Shown: in pieces, positions 16,958 to 25,112 of the stretch
Numbering within the stretch: the stretch's first letter is position 1
Layout: each line of letters starts with the position of its first letter
Source of the DNA: Friedmanniella luteola
GTDB lineage: Bacteria > Actinomycetota > Actinomycetes > Propionibacteriales > Propionibacteriaceae
Direction: 5' to 3'
Length of the DNA: 64,000 bases
NCBI RefSeq assembly: GCF_900105065.1
Contig: NZ_LT629749.1
Span: 62,001 to 126,000, forward strand
Notes under the pieces: model-generated
The model's database searches: none
Seen by the model: the letters and a program-made list of their open reading frames with translations, nothing else
What the model was told of the DNA's origin: nothing
Position numbers and translations under genes: made by a program

Positions 16958-18313
16958 GTGGGCGCCCGCCCCGACCCGGACGCCGGGCGGCCGGACCCGC
17001 ACGCGCTGCTGCGGACCTTCGTCGGCGCCCTGGCCGGCGAGCCGCTCGACTGGCGGCAGCAGGGGTTCGGCGGGCTCGAGGGCCGGCTCGCCGGGCGCGA
17101 CCTGGCAGCGGCCGGGCTGCGGCTGTCCGACCTGGGGTCCCCGCTGATGACCCTCGACGCCGGTGCCCTGCGGGACAACCTCTCCGCCATGGCCGCGTGG
17201 TGCGCCGAGCGCGGCGTCGGGCTCGCCCCGCACGGCAAGACCACCATGGCGCCCGCTCTGTGGCTGGCCCAGCTGGACGCCGGGGCCACCGCCATCACCG
17301 TCGCCAACGCCGCGCAGCTGCGGGCCGCCCACGCGTTCGGCGTCCGTGCGCTGGTGGTCGCGAACCAGCTGGTCGCCCCGGGCGAGCTCCGCTGGCTGGC
17401 GGCCGCGCGGGACGCCGATCCCGCCCTCGAGGTGCTGCACTGGGTCGACTCGGTCGCCGCCGTCGATCAGCTCGACGCGGCGCTGGCCGGGGCGCTCCCA
17501 CGCCGCCCGCTGACCGTCTGCGTCGAGCTCGGGTCACCCGGCGGCCGGACCGGTGCCCGGTCCGACGCGGAGGTCGTGGCGGTCGCCGAGCGGGTGCTCG
17601 CCTCGCCCGCCTGCGTGCTGGCCGGCGTCAGCGGCTACGAGGGCGCCGTCCCCGGCGCGGGCGGGACGGCGGAGGGGCTCGCGGCCGTCGGCGCGTTCCT
17701 GCAGCGCCTCGCCGCGGCCTACCGGCTGCTCGCCGACCGGTTCCAGACGCCTGTCGTCACCCTCACGGCGGGCGGCAGCGCCCACTTCGACGCCGTCGCC
17801 GACGTGCTGGGTCCGCTCGACGGGGAGGGCCGCGACCGGGGGCACCGGGTGGTCGTCGTCGTCCGGTCGGGGGCCTACGTCGTCCACGACGACGTCCACT
17901 ACGCTCGGCTGACGCCCAGCACCCGCGGCGGCGGCCCGGTCCTGCGACCGGCCATCCACGTCTGGGCGCAGGTGCTGTCCCGGCCCGAGCCCGGGCTCGT
18001 GGTCCTGGACGCCGGCAAGCGCGACCTGCCCTTCGACCTCGACCTGCCGGTCGTGCTCGCCGCGGTCCGCCGCGGCGGCCCGGGGACGACCCCCGAGCCG
18101 GTGGAGCCCGGCGCGACCACCGTCACCCGGTTGAACGACCAGCACGCCTACGTCGAGGTCGAACCCGCCAGCGCGCTGGCGGTCGGCGACGTCGTCCGGC
18201 TGGGGCTCTCGCACCCTTGCACCGCCTTCGACAAGTGGCGGACGATCGCGGTGGTGGCGTCCGCCCAGGACGTCGACCCGGTGGTGGTCGACGCCGTCCA
18301 CACCTTCTTCTGA
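16958..18313 (+). CDS. D-serine dehydratase/D-threonine aldolase-like PLP enzyme
   Basis: A 451-residue fold-type III PLP enzyme with an alanine-racemase-like N-terminal barrel. The PLP lysine lies in APHGKTTMAP. A C-terminal zinc site of the eukaryotic-type D-serine dehydratase is suggested by LSHPCTAFDKW, with His and Cys as ligands. These enzymes act on D-serine, D-threonine or other D-hydroxy amino acids. Start GTG 16958, one base after the ridA stop. Together with the downstream D-aminoacylase it points to D-amino-acid catabolism. The exact substrate cannot be read from sequence. Confidence 0.85.
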   Translation: MGARPDPDAGRPDPHALLRTFVGALAGEPLDWRQQGFGGLEGRLAGRDLAAAGLRLSDLGSPLMTLDAGALRDNLSAMAAWCAERGVGLAPHGKTTMAPALWLAQLDAGATAITVANAAQLRAAHAFGVRALVVANQLVAPGELRWLAAARDADPALEVLHWVDSVAAVDQLDAALAGALPRRPLTVCVELGSPGGRTGARSDAEVVAVAERVLASPACVLAGVSGYEGAVPGAGGTAEGLAAVGAFLQRLAAAYRLLADRFQTPVVTLTAGGSAHFDAVADVLGPLDGEGRDRGHRVVVVVRSGAYVVHDDVHYARLTPSTRGGGPVLRPAIHVWAQVLSRPEPGLVVLDAGKRDLPFDLDLPVVLAAVRRGGPGTTPEPVEPGATTVTRLNDQHAYVEVEPASALAVGDVVRLGLSHPCTAFDKWRTIAVVASAQDVDPVVVDAVHTFF

Positions 18314-18339
18314 CCTCGTCCGACCCGGGAGGGCCTCCG

Positions 18340-19119
18340 ATGCGTTTCGCCGAGCAGGTGGTGCTGATCACGGGCGCAGGGTCCGGCATCGGCCGGGCCA
18401 CCGCCGGGCTCTTCGCCGCCGAGGGGGCCCAGGTGGTGGTGCTCGACATCGACGGCGACCGCGCCGCCGAGACCGCCGAGGCGCTGGACGGGGCCGTCGC
18501 CCTGACGCTCGACATCCGGGACCTGGCCGCCGCCGCCACCGTCGTCGACCAGGTGCTGGCCGACTTCGGCCGGGTCGACGTGCTGGTCAACAACGCCATG
18601 CGCATCTCGGCCGGCGAGCTGGACGAGCGCGACGACGACGCCGACATGCTCGACGAGCTCGACGTCGACCTGCTCGGCGCGTTCCGGATGACCCGGGTCT
18701 GCCTCCCGGCCATGCGCCGCCAGCGGCGCGGGGCCATCGTCAACGTGGCGTCGGTCAACGGCCTCGGCTACTTCGGCAACGACGTGTACTCCGCCGCCAA
18801 GGCGGGCCTGGTGAGCCTGACCCGCTCGGTCGCCGCCCGGCACGGCCGGGACGGGGTCCGCTGCAACGCCGTCGCGCCCGGCACCATCGCCACCCCGACC
18901 TGGACCGAGCGGGCCGAGCTCGAGCCGGGCTTCCTCGAGCGGATGGGCAGCTACTACCCGCTCGGTCGGGTCGGCCGGCCCGAGGAGGTCGCCGAGGCCA
19001 TCGCCTTCCTCGCCTCCGACCAGGCCTCCTGGATCACCGGCGTGACCCTGCCCGTCGACGGGGGGCTGATGACGGGCCAGGTCGTGATGGCCCGCGACCT
19101 CACCGCGGGCGGCGCGTGA
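18340..19119 (+). CDS. Short-chain dehydrogenase/reductase (SDR)
   Basis: A 259-residue classical SDR. The cofactor motif is TGAGSGIG, followed by an acidic residue (VLDIDGD) that favours NAD; NNAM replaces the usual NNAG; catalytic Ser is in NVASVNG and Tyr-Lys in YSAAKAG. The C-terminus ITGVTLPVDGGL is standard. ATG 18340 follows GGAGGG. It sits between the D-serine dehydratase-like gene and the deacylase, with its stop overlapping the next start. It may oxidise a hydroxy or oxo product of that pathway. Confidence 0.9.
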   Translation: MRFAEQVVLITGAGSGIGRATAGLFAAEGAQVVVLDIDGDRAAETAEALDGAVALTLDIRDLAAAATVVDQVLADFGRVDVLVNNAMRISAGELDERDDDADMLDELDVDLLGAFRMTRVCLPAMRRQRRGAIVNVASVNGLGYFGNDVYSAAKAGLVSLTRSVAARHGRDGVRCNAVAPGTIATPTWTERAELEPGFLERMGSYYPLGRVGRPEEVAEAIAFLASDQASWITGVTLPVDGGLMTGQVVMARDLTAGGA

Positions 19120-20702
19120 CCGGGACCGCCGGGACCCGGGCCGCGCCGCCGACCAGGACCGCCCTGCGCGGCGGCACCCTGGTGGACGCCGACGGCTCCC
19201 GCCCGGGCGACCTGCTGCTCGAGGGCGACCGGGTCGTCGACGGCGACCCGGCCGGCGCCGGCACGGTCGTCGACTGCACGGGCCGGCTGGTGCTCCCGGG
19301 GCTGGTCGACGCCCACAGCCACGCCGACGCGGCCGTGTTCGAGCCCGAGGTGGCGCTCGCGCTGCTCCGCCAGGGCGTCACCACCGTCGTCGCCGGCCAG
19401 GACGGCGTCTCGTTCGCCCCCGGCGACGGCGCCTTCGCCAGCCGCTACTTCGCCGCCCTGAACGGCCGGCACCCGACCTACCGCGGCCCGGGCGTGGCCG
19501 CGCTGCTGGCGGCCTACGACGGCACGACGCCGGTCAACCTCGGCTACCTGGTGCCCGCCGGCACCGTCCGCGAGCAGGTCCGCGGGCTCCGGCCCGGGCC
19601 GGCGACGCCGGACGAGGTGGCCGCGATGCAGGACCTGGTCGCCGCGGGGCTCGCCGACGGGGCGCTCGGGCTCTCCACCGGGCTCGACTACGTCCCCGGC
19701 CTGTTCGCCGGCACCGACGAGATCACCGCGCTCTGCCGTCCCCTCGCCGCCGTCGACGCGCTCTACGTCACCCACATGCGCGGCGGTTACGAGGACAACG
19801 CGGCGGCAGGGCTGGACGAGGTCGTCGCCATCTGCCGGGCGGCCGGCGTCCGCGGGCACGTGTCCCACCTGCACGCCCGGTCCGCCCTGGTGCGCACGCT
19901 GGTGGACCGGGCCCGGGCGCAGGTCGACCTCACCTTCGACTCCTACCCGTACTCGCGCGGCTCGTCACTGCTGAGCATGCTGCTCCTCCCGCCCGAGCTG
20001 CTGCAGGCCGGGGTGGCGGCGTGCACGGCCGCGCTCGCCGACCCGGCCGTCCGCGCCGACGTCCTCGCGTCGTGGGTGCCGGTGCTGGCGGCCCGGGCGG
20101 ACATGGGCCCGCGCTGGGCCGACCAGGTCCGCTACGCCCACGTGGCCGCTCCCGGGTACGCCTGGTTGCCCGGGCTGAGCCTGGCGGAGGCGGCGGAGCG
20201 CGCCGGCACCTCGGCGGCGGAGCTGGGGCTCCGGGTGCTGGCGGCAGCCGACCTCGAGGTGGGCGTCGTGATGCAGACGCCGGTCGAGCGCGGCGACGCC
20301 GAGCTCGCCCTGGCCTTCACCCACCCGGCGCACGTCGGCGGTTCGGACGGCATCTACCGCGGGGCGGTCCCGCACCCGCGCGGCCACGGCACCTTCGCCC
20401 TCTACCTGCAGGTCTTCGTCGCAGAGCGCGGTGACCTCAGCTGGGCCGACGCGGTCCGGCACCACAGCACCTCACCGGCGCAGCGGTTCGGCCTGGCCGG
20501 CCGGGGGTCGCTGCGGCCCGGGTCCGCCGCGGACGTGGTGCTGCTGGACCCGGCGACGCTGCGCTCCCGTGCGACCTACGCCGACCCGCGCGCGCTGGCG
20601 GAGGGCGTCGACGACGTCTGGGTCAACGGGGCACGGGTGCTGCAGGACGGCGCGCTCACCGGGGTGACGTCGGGCCGGGGGCTGCGGCGCGGCGTCGGCT
20701 GA
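19116..20702 (+). CDS. N-acyl-D-amino-acid deacylase family amidohydrolase
   Basis: A 528-residue amidohydrolase of the D-aminoacylase group. Metal ligands are visible at DAHSHAD, THMRGG, GHVSHLHA and the late Asp in GGSDGIY. The usual Cys-containing NCG segment after GVTTVV is GQDG here, so the cysteine metal ligand of D-aminoacylase is absent; some related deacylases share this. It would release D-amino acids from N-acyl forms. GTG 19116 overlaps the SDR stop by 4 bp. It is the last gene of the ridA cluster. Confidence 0.87.
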   Translation: MTGTAGTRAAPPTRTALRGGTLVDADGSRPGDLLLEGDRVVDGDPAGAGTVVDCTGRLVLPGLVDAHSHADAAVFEPEVALALLRQGVTTVVAGQDGVSFAPGDGAFASRYFAALNGRHPTYRGPGVAALLAAYDGTTPVNLGYLVPAGTVREQVRGLRPGPATPDEVAAMQDLVAAGLADGALGLSTGLDYVPGLFAGTDEITALCRPLAAVDALYVTHMRGGYEDNAAAGLDEVVAICRAAGVRGHVSHLHARSALVRTLVDRARAQVDLTFDSYPYSRGSSLLSMLLLPPELLQAGVAACTAALADPAVRADVLASWVPVLAARADMGPRWADQVRYAHVAAPGYAWLPGLSLAEAAERAGTSAAELGLRVLAAADLEVGVVMQTPVERGDAELALAFTHPAHVGGSDGIYRGAVPHPRGHGTFALYLQVFVAERGDLSWADAVRHHSTSPAQRFGLAGRGSLRPGSAADVVLLDPATLRSRATYADPRALAEGVDDVWVNGARVLQDGALTGVTSGRGLRRGVG

Positions 20703-20738
20703 ACGTCGCGTCCGGGGCATCCCGGGTGCGCGGCCGGC

Positions 20739-20960
20739 TCAGTGGAACGGGGGGATGATCAGGTACAGCCCGAACAGGACGAGCAGCCCGGCCAGCCCCA
20801 GCAGGGCGTAACCGGTGGAGAGCGTCAGCGTCGCCCCGGCGGTCCGCCCGCGGGCGGTCACCACCAGCCGGATGCCGGCGGCCAGCAGGGTCACGAACAG
20901 CACCGACAGGGCGGTCGAGACGACCGCCACCAGCACCAGGGCCCACCAGTCGATGGTCAC
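20739..20960 (-). CDS. Small two-helix membrane protein, coupled to PiT
   Basis: A 73-residue protein with two hydrophobic helices (ALVLVAVVSTALSVLFVTLLAAG and ALLGLAGLLVLFGLYLIIP) joined by a short basic loop. The GTG at 20960 overlaps the PiT stop codon by 4 bp, so the two are translationally coupled. Small proteins in this position recur next to actinobacterial PiT genes; a role as a transporter accessory is inference. Confidence 0.75.
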   Translation of the reverse strand: MTIDWWALVLVAVVSTALSVLFVTLLAAGIRLVVTARGRTAGATLTLSTGYALLGLAGLLVLFGLYLIIPPFH

Positions 20961-22171
20961 CGCGAGCCCGCCCCCGTCCGCGAGGACGGCGAGCCGTGGT
21001 CGTGGTCGGCGTCGTCCCGCTGCCGGGCGGTGCTGTAGCTGCGCCCGCTGGCGCTCGCGAAGACCATCACCTCCGCGCTGTCGGTGACGTTCTGGTGGTC
21101 GATGCGGTGCCGGCGGGAGAAGCCGTAGATGACGGCGCAGGCGGCGGTCAGCAGGACCAGCAGGCCGACGACGCCGACGGTCCCCTGCTCGGCGACGAGG
21201 GCCGAGAGCCCGCCCACCAGGCCGGCGGCCGGGAGGGTCAGCAACCAGGCGAAGACCATCCGGCGGGCGACGCCCCAGCGCACCTCCGCGCCCTCGCGGC
21301 CGACGCCGGAGCCCAGGATGCTGCCGGTGCTGACGTGGGTGGTCGAGAGGCCGAAGCCGAGGTGGGAGGAGGCGAGGATCGTCGCGGCGGTGGCGGCGCC
21401 CGAGGCCGCCCCCTGCGGGGTCTCGATCTCGACGATGCCCTTGCCCATCGTCCGCATGATCCGCCAGCCGCCCGAGTAGGTGCCGAGCCCGATGGCCAGT
21501 CCGGCCGCGAGGACCACCCACCACTGCGGGCCGGTGTCGGCCTGCTGGAGGCCGGCGGCGATCAGCACCAGCGTGATCACGCCCATGGTCTTCTGGCCGT
21601 CGGAGGTGCCGTGCGCGAGGGCGACGAGCGACGCGGTGAAGGCCTGGCCGTACTTGAAACCGGCGTCGGTCTGCGCGCGGTCGGCCCCGCGGCTGATCCG
21701 GTAGGCGATCCGGGTGGCGGCGACGGCGGCCAGGCCCGCGACGAGGGGGGCCACCAGCGCGGGCAGCAGCACCTTGGAGACGATGACCCAGCCGTGCACC
21801 GTGCTCATCCCGGCGCCGACGACGACCGCGCCGATGAGCCCGCCGAAGAGGGCGTGCGAGGAGCTCGACGGCAGTCCGAGGAGCCAGGTGAGCAGGTTCC
21901 AGACGATCGCCCCGACCAGGCCCGCCAGGATGATCGGCGCGGTGATGAGCGACTCGTCGAAGAAGCCGCCGGAGATCGTCTTGGCCACCTCGGTGGACAG
22001 GCACGCGCCGACCAGGTTGAGCACCGCGGCGATGATCACGGCGGTCCGGGGGCGCAGCGCCCCGGTGGCGATGGGGCCCGCCATCGCGTTGGCGCTGTCG
22101 TGGAAGCCGTTGGTGAAGTCGAAGACCAGGGCGACGACGACGACGGCGATCACGACGAACAGCACGGTCAC
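20957..22171 (-). CDS. pit: PiT family inorganic phosphate transporter
   Basis: A 404-residue low-affinity phosphate permease. The PiT signature NGFHDSANAMA lies near the N-terminus and a related GLSTTHVSTGSI in the C-terminal half, reflecting the family's internal duplication. LPSSSSHALFGGLIGA is another hallmark. About ten membrane helices, with a hydrophilic C-terminal tail of 50 residues rich in Arg, Asp and Ser. GTG 22171 is chosen at VTVLFVV, with a GGGGAAG ribosome site; frame upstream is hydrophilic and unlike the family. Confidence 0.93.
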   Translation of the reverse strand: MTVLFVVIAVVVVALVFDFTNGFHDSANAMAGPIATGALRPRTAVIIAAVLNLVGACLSTEVAKTISGGFFDESLITAPIILAGLVGAIVWNLLTWLLGLPSSSSHALFGGLIGAVVVGAGMSTVHGWVIVSKVLLPALVAPLVAGLAAVAATRIAYRISRGADRAQTDAGFKYGQAFTASLVALAHGTSDGQKTMGVITLVLIAAGLQQADTGPQWWVVLAAGLAIGLGTYSGGWRIMRTMGKGIVEIETPQGAASGAATAATILASSHLGFGLSTTHVSTGSILGSGVGREGAEVRWGVARRMVFAWLLTLPAAGLVGGLSALVAEQGTVGVVGLLVLLTAACAVIYGFSRRHRIDHQNVTDSAEVMVFASASGRSYSTARQRDDADHDHGSPSSRTGAGSR

Positions 22172-22461
22172 GTCGCTCTTCCCCTCGGGGCCGGGGTGCT
22201 CCCAGGCACCTGGAGACGACGCACGGGCAGCCGTCGGATGAACTCTAGGAGAACGCCGGGTGATGTCAAACGGCTCCGCCGCCGCACCCGCTGACGTCTG
22301 CCCGGACCGGACGCGCTGCCGACCGTGCGCCGCCGACGTGCTCGCGCGCCGGCGCCGCGGGTGCCAGGAGGGTCCGAGCGAGGGCGAGCGGTCCGGTTCG
22401 CGTCCCCCGGCGGTGATGGGTATAGTGGTCAACCGTTGTCTGCGGCGTGCCGCAGCGACGA

Positions 22462-22537
22462 GCACCCGTAGCTCAACGGATAGAGCATCTGACTACGGAT
22501 CAGAAGGTTGGGAGTTCGAGTCTCTCCGGGTGCGCCA
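22462..22537 (+). tRNA. tRNA-Arg (anticodon ACG), CCA encoded
   Basis: A 76-nt tRNA including CCA. Acceptor GCACCCG/CGGGTGC, anticodon stem TCTGA/TCAGA with anticodon ACG at 22495-22497, T-loop TTCGAGT. Its 3' end is repeated 17 kb away, and it immediately precedes the conjugation gene cluster, so it is the likely attachment site of the island. Confidence 0.96.
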
Positions 22538-22546
22538 GCAAGATCC
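22522..22546 (+). repeat. Candidate attL: tRNA-Arg 3' end direct repeat
   Basis: Fifteen bases, CTCTCCGGGTGCGCC, are identical to 39514-39528. The match extends to 22 of 25 bases through 22546 and includes the T-arm, acceptor stem and CCA of the tRNA. Confidence 0.5.
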
Positions 22547-22652
22547 CTCGTGGAGCACGGCTCGGAACTGCTGCGGCGGGCCGGTCCTGGGGCACGACCT
22601 GCACGCGAGTCCCGCGGTCGAGGTCGTCTCACCGCCGCCTGGACCGGTTGGC

Positions 22653-23018
22653 TCAGCTGCCTCGGATCTCAGACCACACGTAGCGAGTTGGCCAGCACGT
22701 CGCGCGCGCCGGTCGCGCTGGCCGGTGCTCCTCGTCGATCGACAGCCAGGCCCACCACTGGTCCTCGCCCACGAGATGCACGTACCAGCCGCCGGCGTCC
22801 TCGAACGCCTCGGAGGCGATGCGCAGGTCGTAGGTCGACCCGCGTGAGTTGCGAACGGCGGCGCGCCGGCCGAACACCTCGCCCAAGTCCATGACCGCTG
22901 CCCAGGTGATCGGCGCCGGCGGTCCGAAGCTGACGAACTCGACCGGACCCGCGAGGTCGACGAGGCGGCCGTTCTCGTCGAAGGTCAGGTCCTCCCACTT
23001 GCTCTCGCGCTCGGTCAT
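22653..23018 (-). CDS. Hypothetical protein, last gene of the conjugation cluster
   Basis: A 121-residue soluble protein beginning MTERESKWEDLTFDENGRLV, rich in Trp and acidic residues, with WYVHLVGEDQWWAWLSID in the C-terminal half. The ATG overlaps the stop of the cell-wall hydrolase gene by 4 bp, so it belongs to the same transcript. No family is recognised. It is the gene nearest the tRNA; cluster genes expected after this point are missing. Confidence 0.65.
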   Translation of the reverse strand: MTERESKWEDLTFDENGRLVDLAGPVEFVSFGPPAPITWAAVMDLGEVFGRRAAVRNSRGSTYDLRIASEAFEDAGGWYVHLVGEDQWWAWLSIDEEHRPARPARATCWPTRYVWSEIRGS

Positions 23019-24535
23019 GCCGACACCCCGTGCGCCGACAGCCAGCGGTCCGGGTCGACGGGCGTGCCCTTGGTGCGGACCTCGAGGTGGAGGTGGGGAC
23101 CGGTGACGTTGCCCGTGGCTCCGACCCGGCCGATGACCTGTCCTGCCGTCACCACATCTCCCACCTCGACCGTTCTGCTCACCTGGTGCGCGTACCAGCT
23201 CTGGATCCCGTTGGCGTGCTGGATCTTCGTGAGGTTGCCGTAGGCCCCACCCCACTTCGTCCAGACCACCGTGCCACCCATGATCGCCCTGACCGGCGTG
23301 CCGGTGCTCGCGGCGAAGTCCAGCCCGGTGTGGCAGTTCGCCCAGTGCGACGAGCACTGCCCGAAGCGGGCGGTGAGGGTGTAGCGGTCGACGGGCCGGA
23401 CGATGGGCCCCGTCGGCCCGGTGGGATCGACCGCCGCCTGGTTCCCGAACACGGACACGTGGACGTGGTCCCGGTGGGCCGCGGTGTCGTCAGGGCCTGA
23501 GTAGCAGCTCCCACCGGCACCGCAGGACCGCCAGCCCTCCTTCTCCCGCTGCACGTTCCAGATCTTCGCGTTCCAGATGACGTACCGGACCCCCAAGCGG
23601 GCGTGGTTGGTGACCACCCAGTCGGCGATCCTCTGCCCCAGCCGACGGCCGGCAGGCGACTGGTAGTCCGGGATCATCGCGTCGATGGCCCGGCCCTCCT
23701 GGTGGTCCCGGTCGACGTTCGACGGCCGGTCACCGATCCCGCCGAAGCTGCTCAACGGCGACCAGCCACTCCGGAGGCACCGCAGCACCCGCAGCGCATC
23801 CGGGGTCAGCCCGGCCTCCATGGCCATCCCGGTGGGCGGGCACTGGGCGGCGTCCGCGTCCCCGCACATCGCCGACCCCATCGCCGCCGCGGCCTCCGGA
23901 CTGCCCGCCGGTGCCTTCGAGCGGAACAGGGCCACCAGACCCGTCGCCGGTTTCTCGTGCTTGGCGTAGGCCGTCGGGAAGGCCGAGATCTGCACCCGTT
24001 GCGCCGCGACGGTGACCGGCAGGTCGCGCCAGCCCTTCACCTTCTTCAGGGCGGCGTAGAACAGCTCCGACGACTTCGCCGGGTTCATCCGCACAGCCGC
24101 AGAACCCCAGCCGGCCCGCTGCTGGAAGAGGCCGACCGAGTCGCGGTCGCCGTGGTCGAGGTTGCGCAGGGTGGACTCCTGCAGCGCGGTGGCGATGCCC
24201 ACCACGGCCCCGCGGTCGCCGGTGCCCATCCGCTGGGCGACCTGCCAGATCGTCCGGGCGTTGGCGACCTGCTCGGTGGACATCGACCCGGCGGAGGCGT
24301 TGTCCGTCTCGATGGTGTCAGCCGCACCGCCGCAGGAGCCGGCGTCCGCGGTGGACAGCTGCTGCGCACGCTGCGCGGCCGTCATCTGCGCCGTCAGCAT
24401 CCACGGGCTGAAGATCAGCAGGACGTTCGTCGCCAGGGTCAGCAGCAGCAGGCCCACGACGAGGTAGCGCGTCCCCCGGTTCCGCACCAGGCTGACGCCG
24501 AGCTGCAACGCCATCCTGGCGGAGACGGGATCCAT
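23015..24535 (-). CDS. Conjugation-associated cell-wall hydrolase: lysozyme-like plus M23 peptidase
   Basis: A 506-residue membrane-anchored protein. A membrane helix at about 24-46 is followed by a lysozyme-like transglycosylase region (GIATALQESTLRNLDHG, then SVGLFQQR) at about 95-200. A region at about 255-365 resembles the ARB_07466-type C-terminal domain (GRAIDAMIPDYQSPAGR, HRDHVHVSVFG). The M23 domain follows at about 390-500 with HTGLDFAAS and GPHLHLEV as metal ligands. It plays the VirB1 role, opening peptidoglycan for the secretion channel. Three wall-active modules in one chain is notable. Confidence 0.88.
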   Translation of the reverse strand: MDPVSARMALQLGVSLVRNRGTRYLVVGLLLLTLATNVLLIFSPWMLTAQMTAAQRAQQLSTADAGSCGGAADTIETDNASAGSMSTEQVANARTIWQVAQRMGTGDRGAVVGIATALQESTLRNLDHGDRDSVGLFQQRAGWGSAAVRMNPAKSSELFYAALKKVKGWRDLPVTVAAQRVQISAFPTAYAKHEKPATGLVALFRSKAPAGSPEAAAAMGSAMCGDADAAQCPPTGMAMEAGLTPDALRVLRCLRSGWSPLSSFGGIGDRPSNVDRDHQEGRAIDAMIPDYQSPAGRRLGQRIADWVVTNHARLGVRYVIWNAKIWNVQREKEGWRSCGAGGSCYSGPDDTAAHRDHVHVSVFGNQAAVDPTGPTGPIVRPVDRYTLTARFGQCSSHWANCHTGLDFAASTGTPVRAIMGGTVVWTKWGGAYGNLTKIQHANGIQSWYAHQVSRTVEVGDVVTAGQVIGRVGATGNVTGPHLHLEVRTKGTPVDPDRWLSAHGVSA

Positions 24536-24539
24536 CGGC

Positions 24540-25112
24540 TCAGGCCTGTTCCACCGAGGTGGCCAACCACTGGTAGCGCGCGGCCGGGTCAGCCACCAGG
24601 TAGACCTCGATCGTCAGACCCGTGCTGAGGGCCTGCGTGAACTGCGAGCTGTACGTGGACGCGTCGACCAGCTCCGGCGCACCGCGCCGCGTGGCCTTCG
24701 GGATGTTCGCCGGGTCGGTGAGCATCAGCCCCTCGGCCAGAGCCGGGGCCGAGACTGCGGCCAGAGCCGCGGGACGGGTCTTCGGGTCCCGGTCCAACCA
24801 GGCGTCGACGAAGGCGACGGCCGCTCGCTCGCTGCCCTCGGGCGCAGCGGGAGCCTCGTCAGCGTCCGACCCCGTCGGCGGGGTGCTCACGCCGGGCCCC
24901 GGGGTGGACGGAGCCGCCGTCGCGGTCGCGATCGACGTCGACCCCGGTGCGGCCGGGGCAGCCTCAGGATCGCCGCCGCTGCGGACGACGCCGGCCACGA
25001 GCAGCGTCACCAGGCCGAGGACGGCGACGAGCACCACCAGGGGCAGCCACGGCACCGGGCCACGCGACGAGGAGTCACCGAGGTCGTAGGTCAGCTGGTC
25101 ACGCCGGGGCAC
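24540..25112 (-). CDS. VirB8-like conjugal transfer protein
   Basis: A 190-residue protein with a cytoplasmic N-terminus, one membrane helix (WLPLVVLVAVLGLVTLLVAGVV), a Pro, Ala and Thr-rich linker, and a C-terminal domain starting AVAFVDAWLDRD. That pattern fits the NTF2-like fold of VirB8/TcpC core proteins in Gram-positive conjugation systems. The fold call comes from architecture and position, not a clear motif. Its start overlaps the TrbL-like gene by 14 bp. Confidence 0.65.
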   Translation of the reverse strand: MPRRDQLTYDLGDSSSRGPVPWLPLVVLVAVLGLVTLLVAGVVRSGGDPEAAPAAPGSTSIATATAAPSTPGPGVSTPPTGSDADEAPAAPEGSERAAVAFVDAWLDRDPKTRPAALAAVSAPALAEGLMLTDPANIPKATRRGAPELVDASTYSSQFTQALSTGLTIEVYLVADPAARYQWLATSVEQA

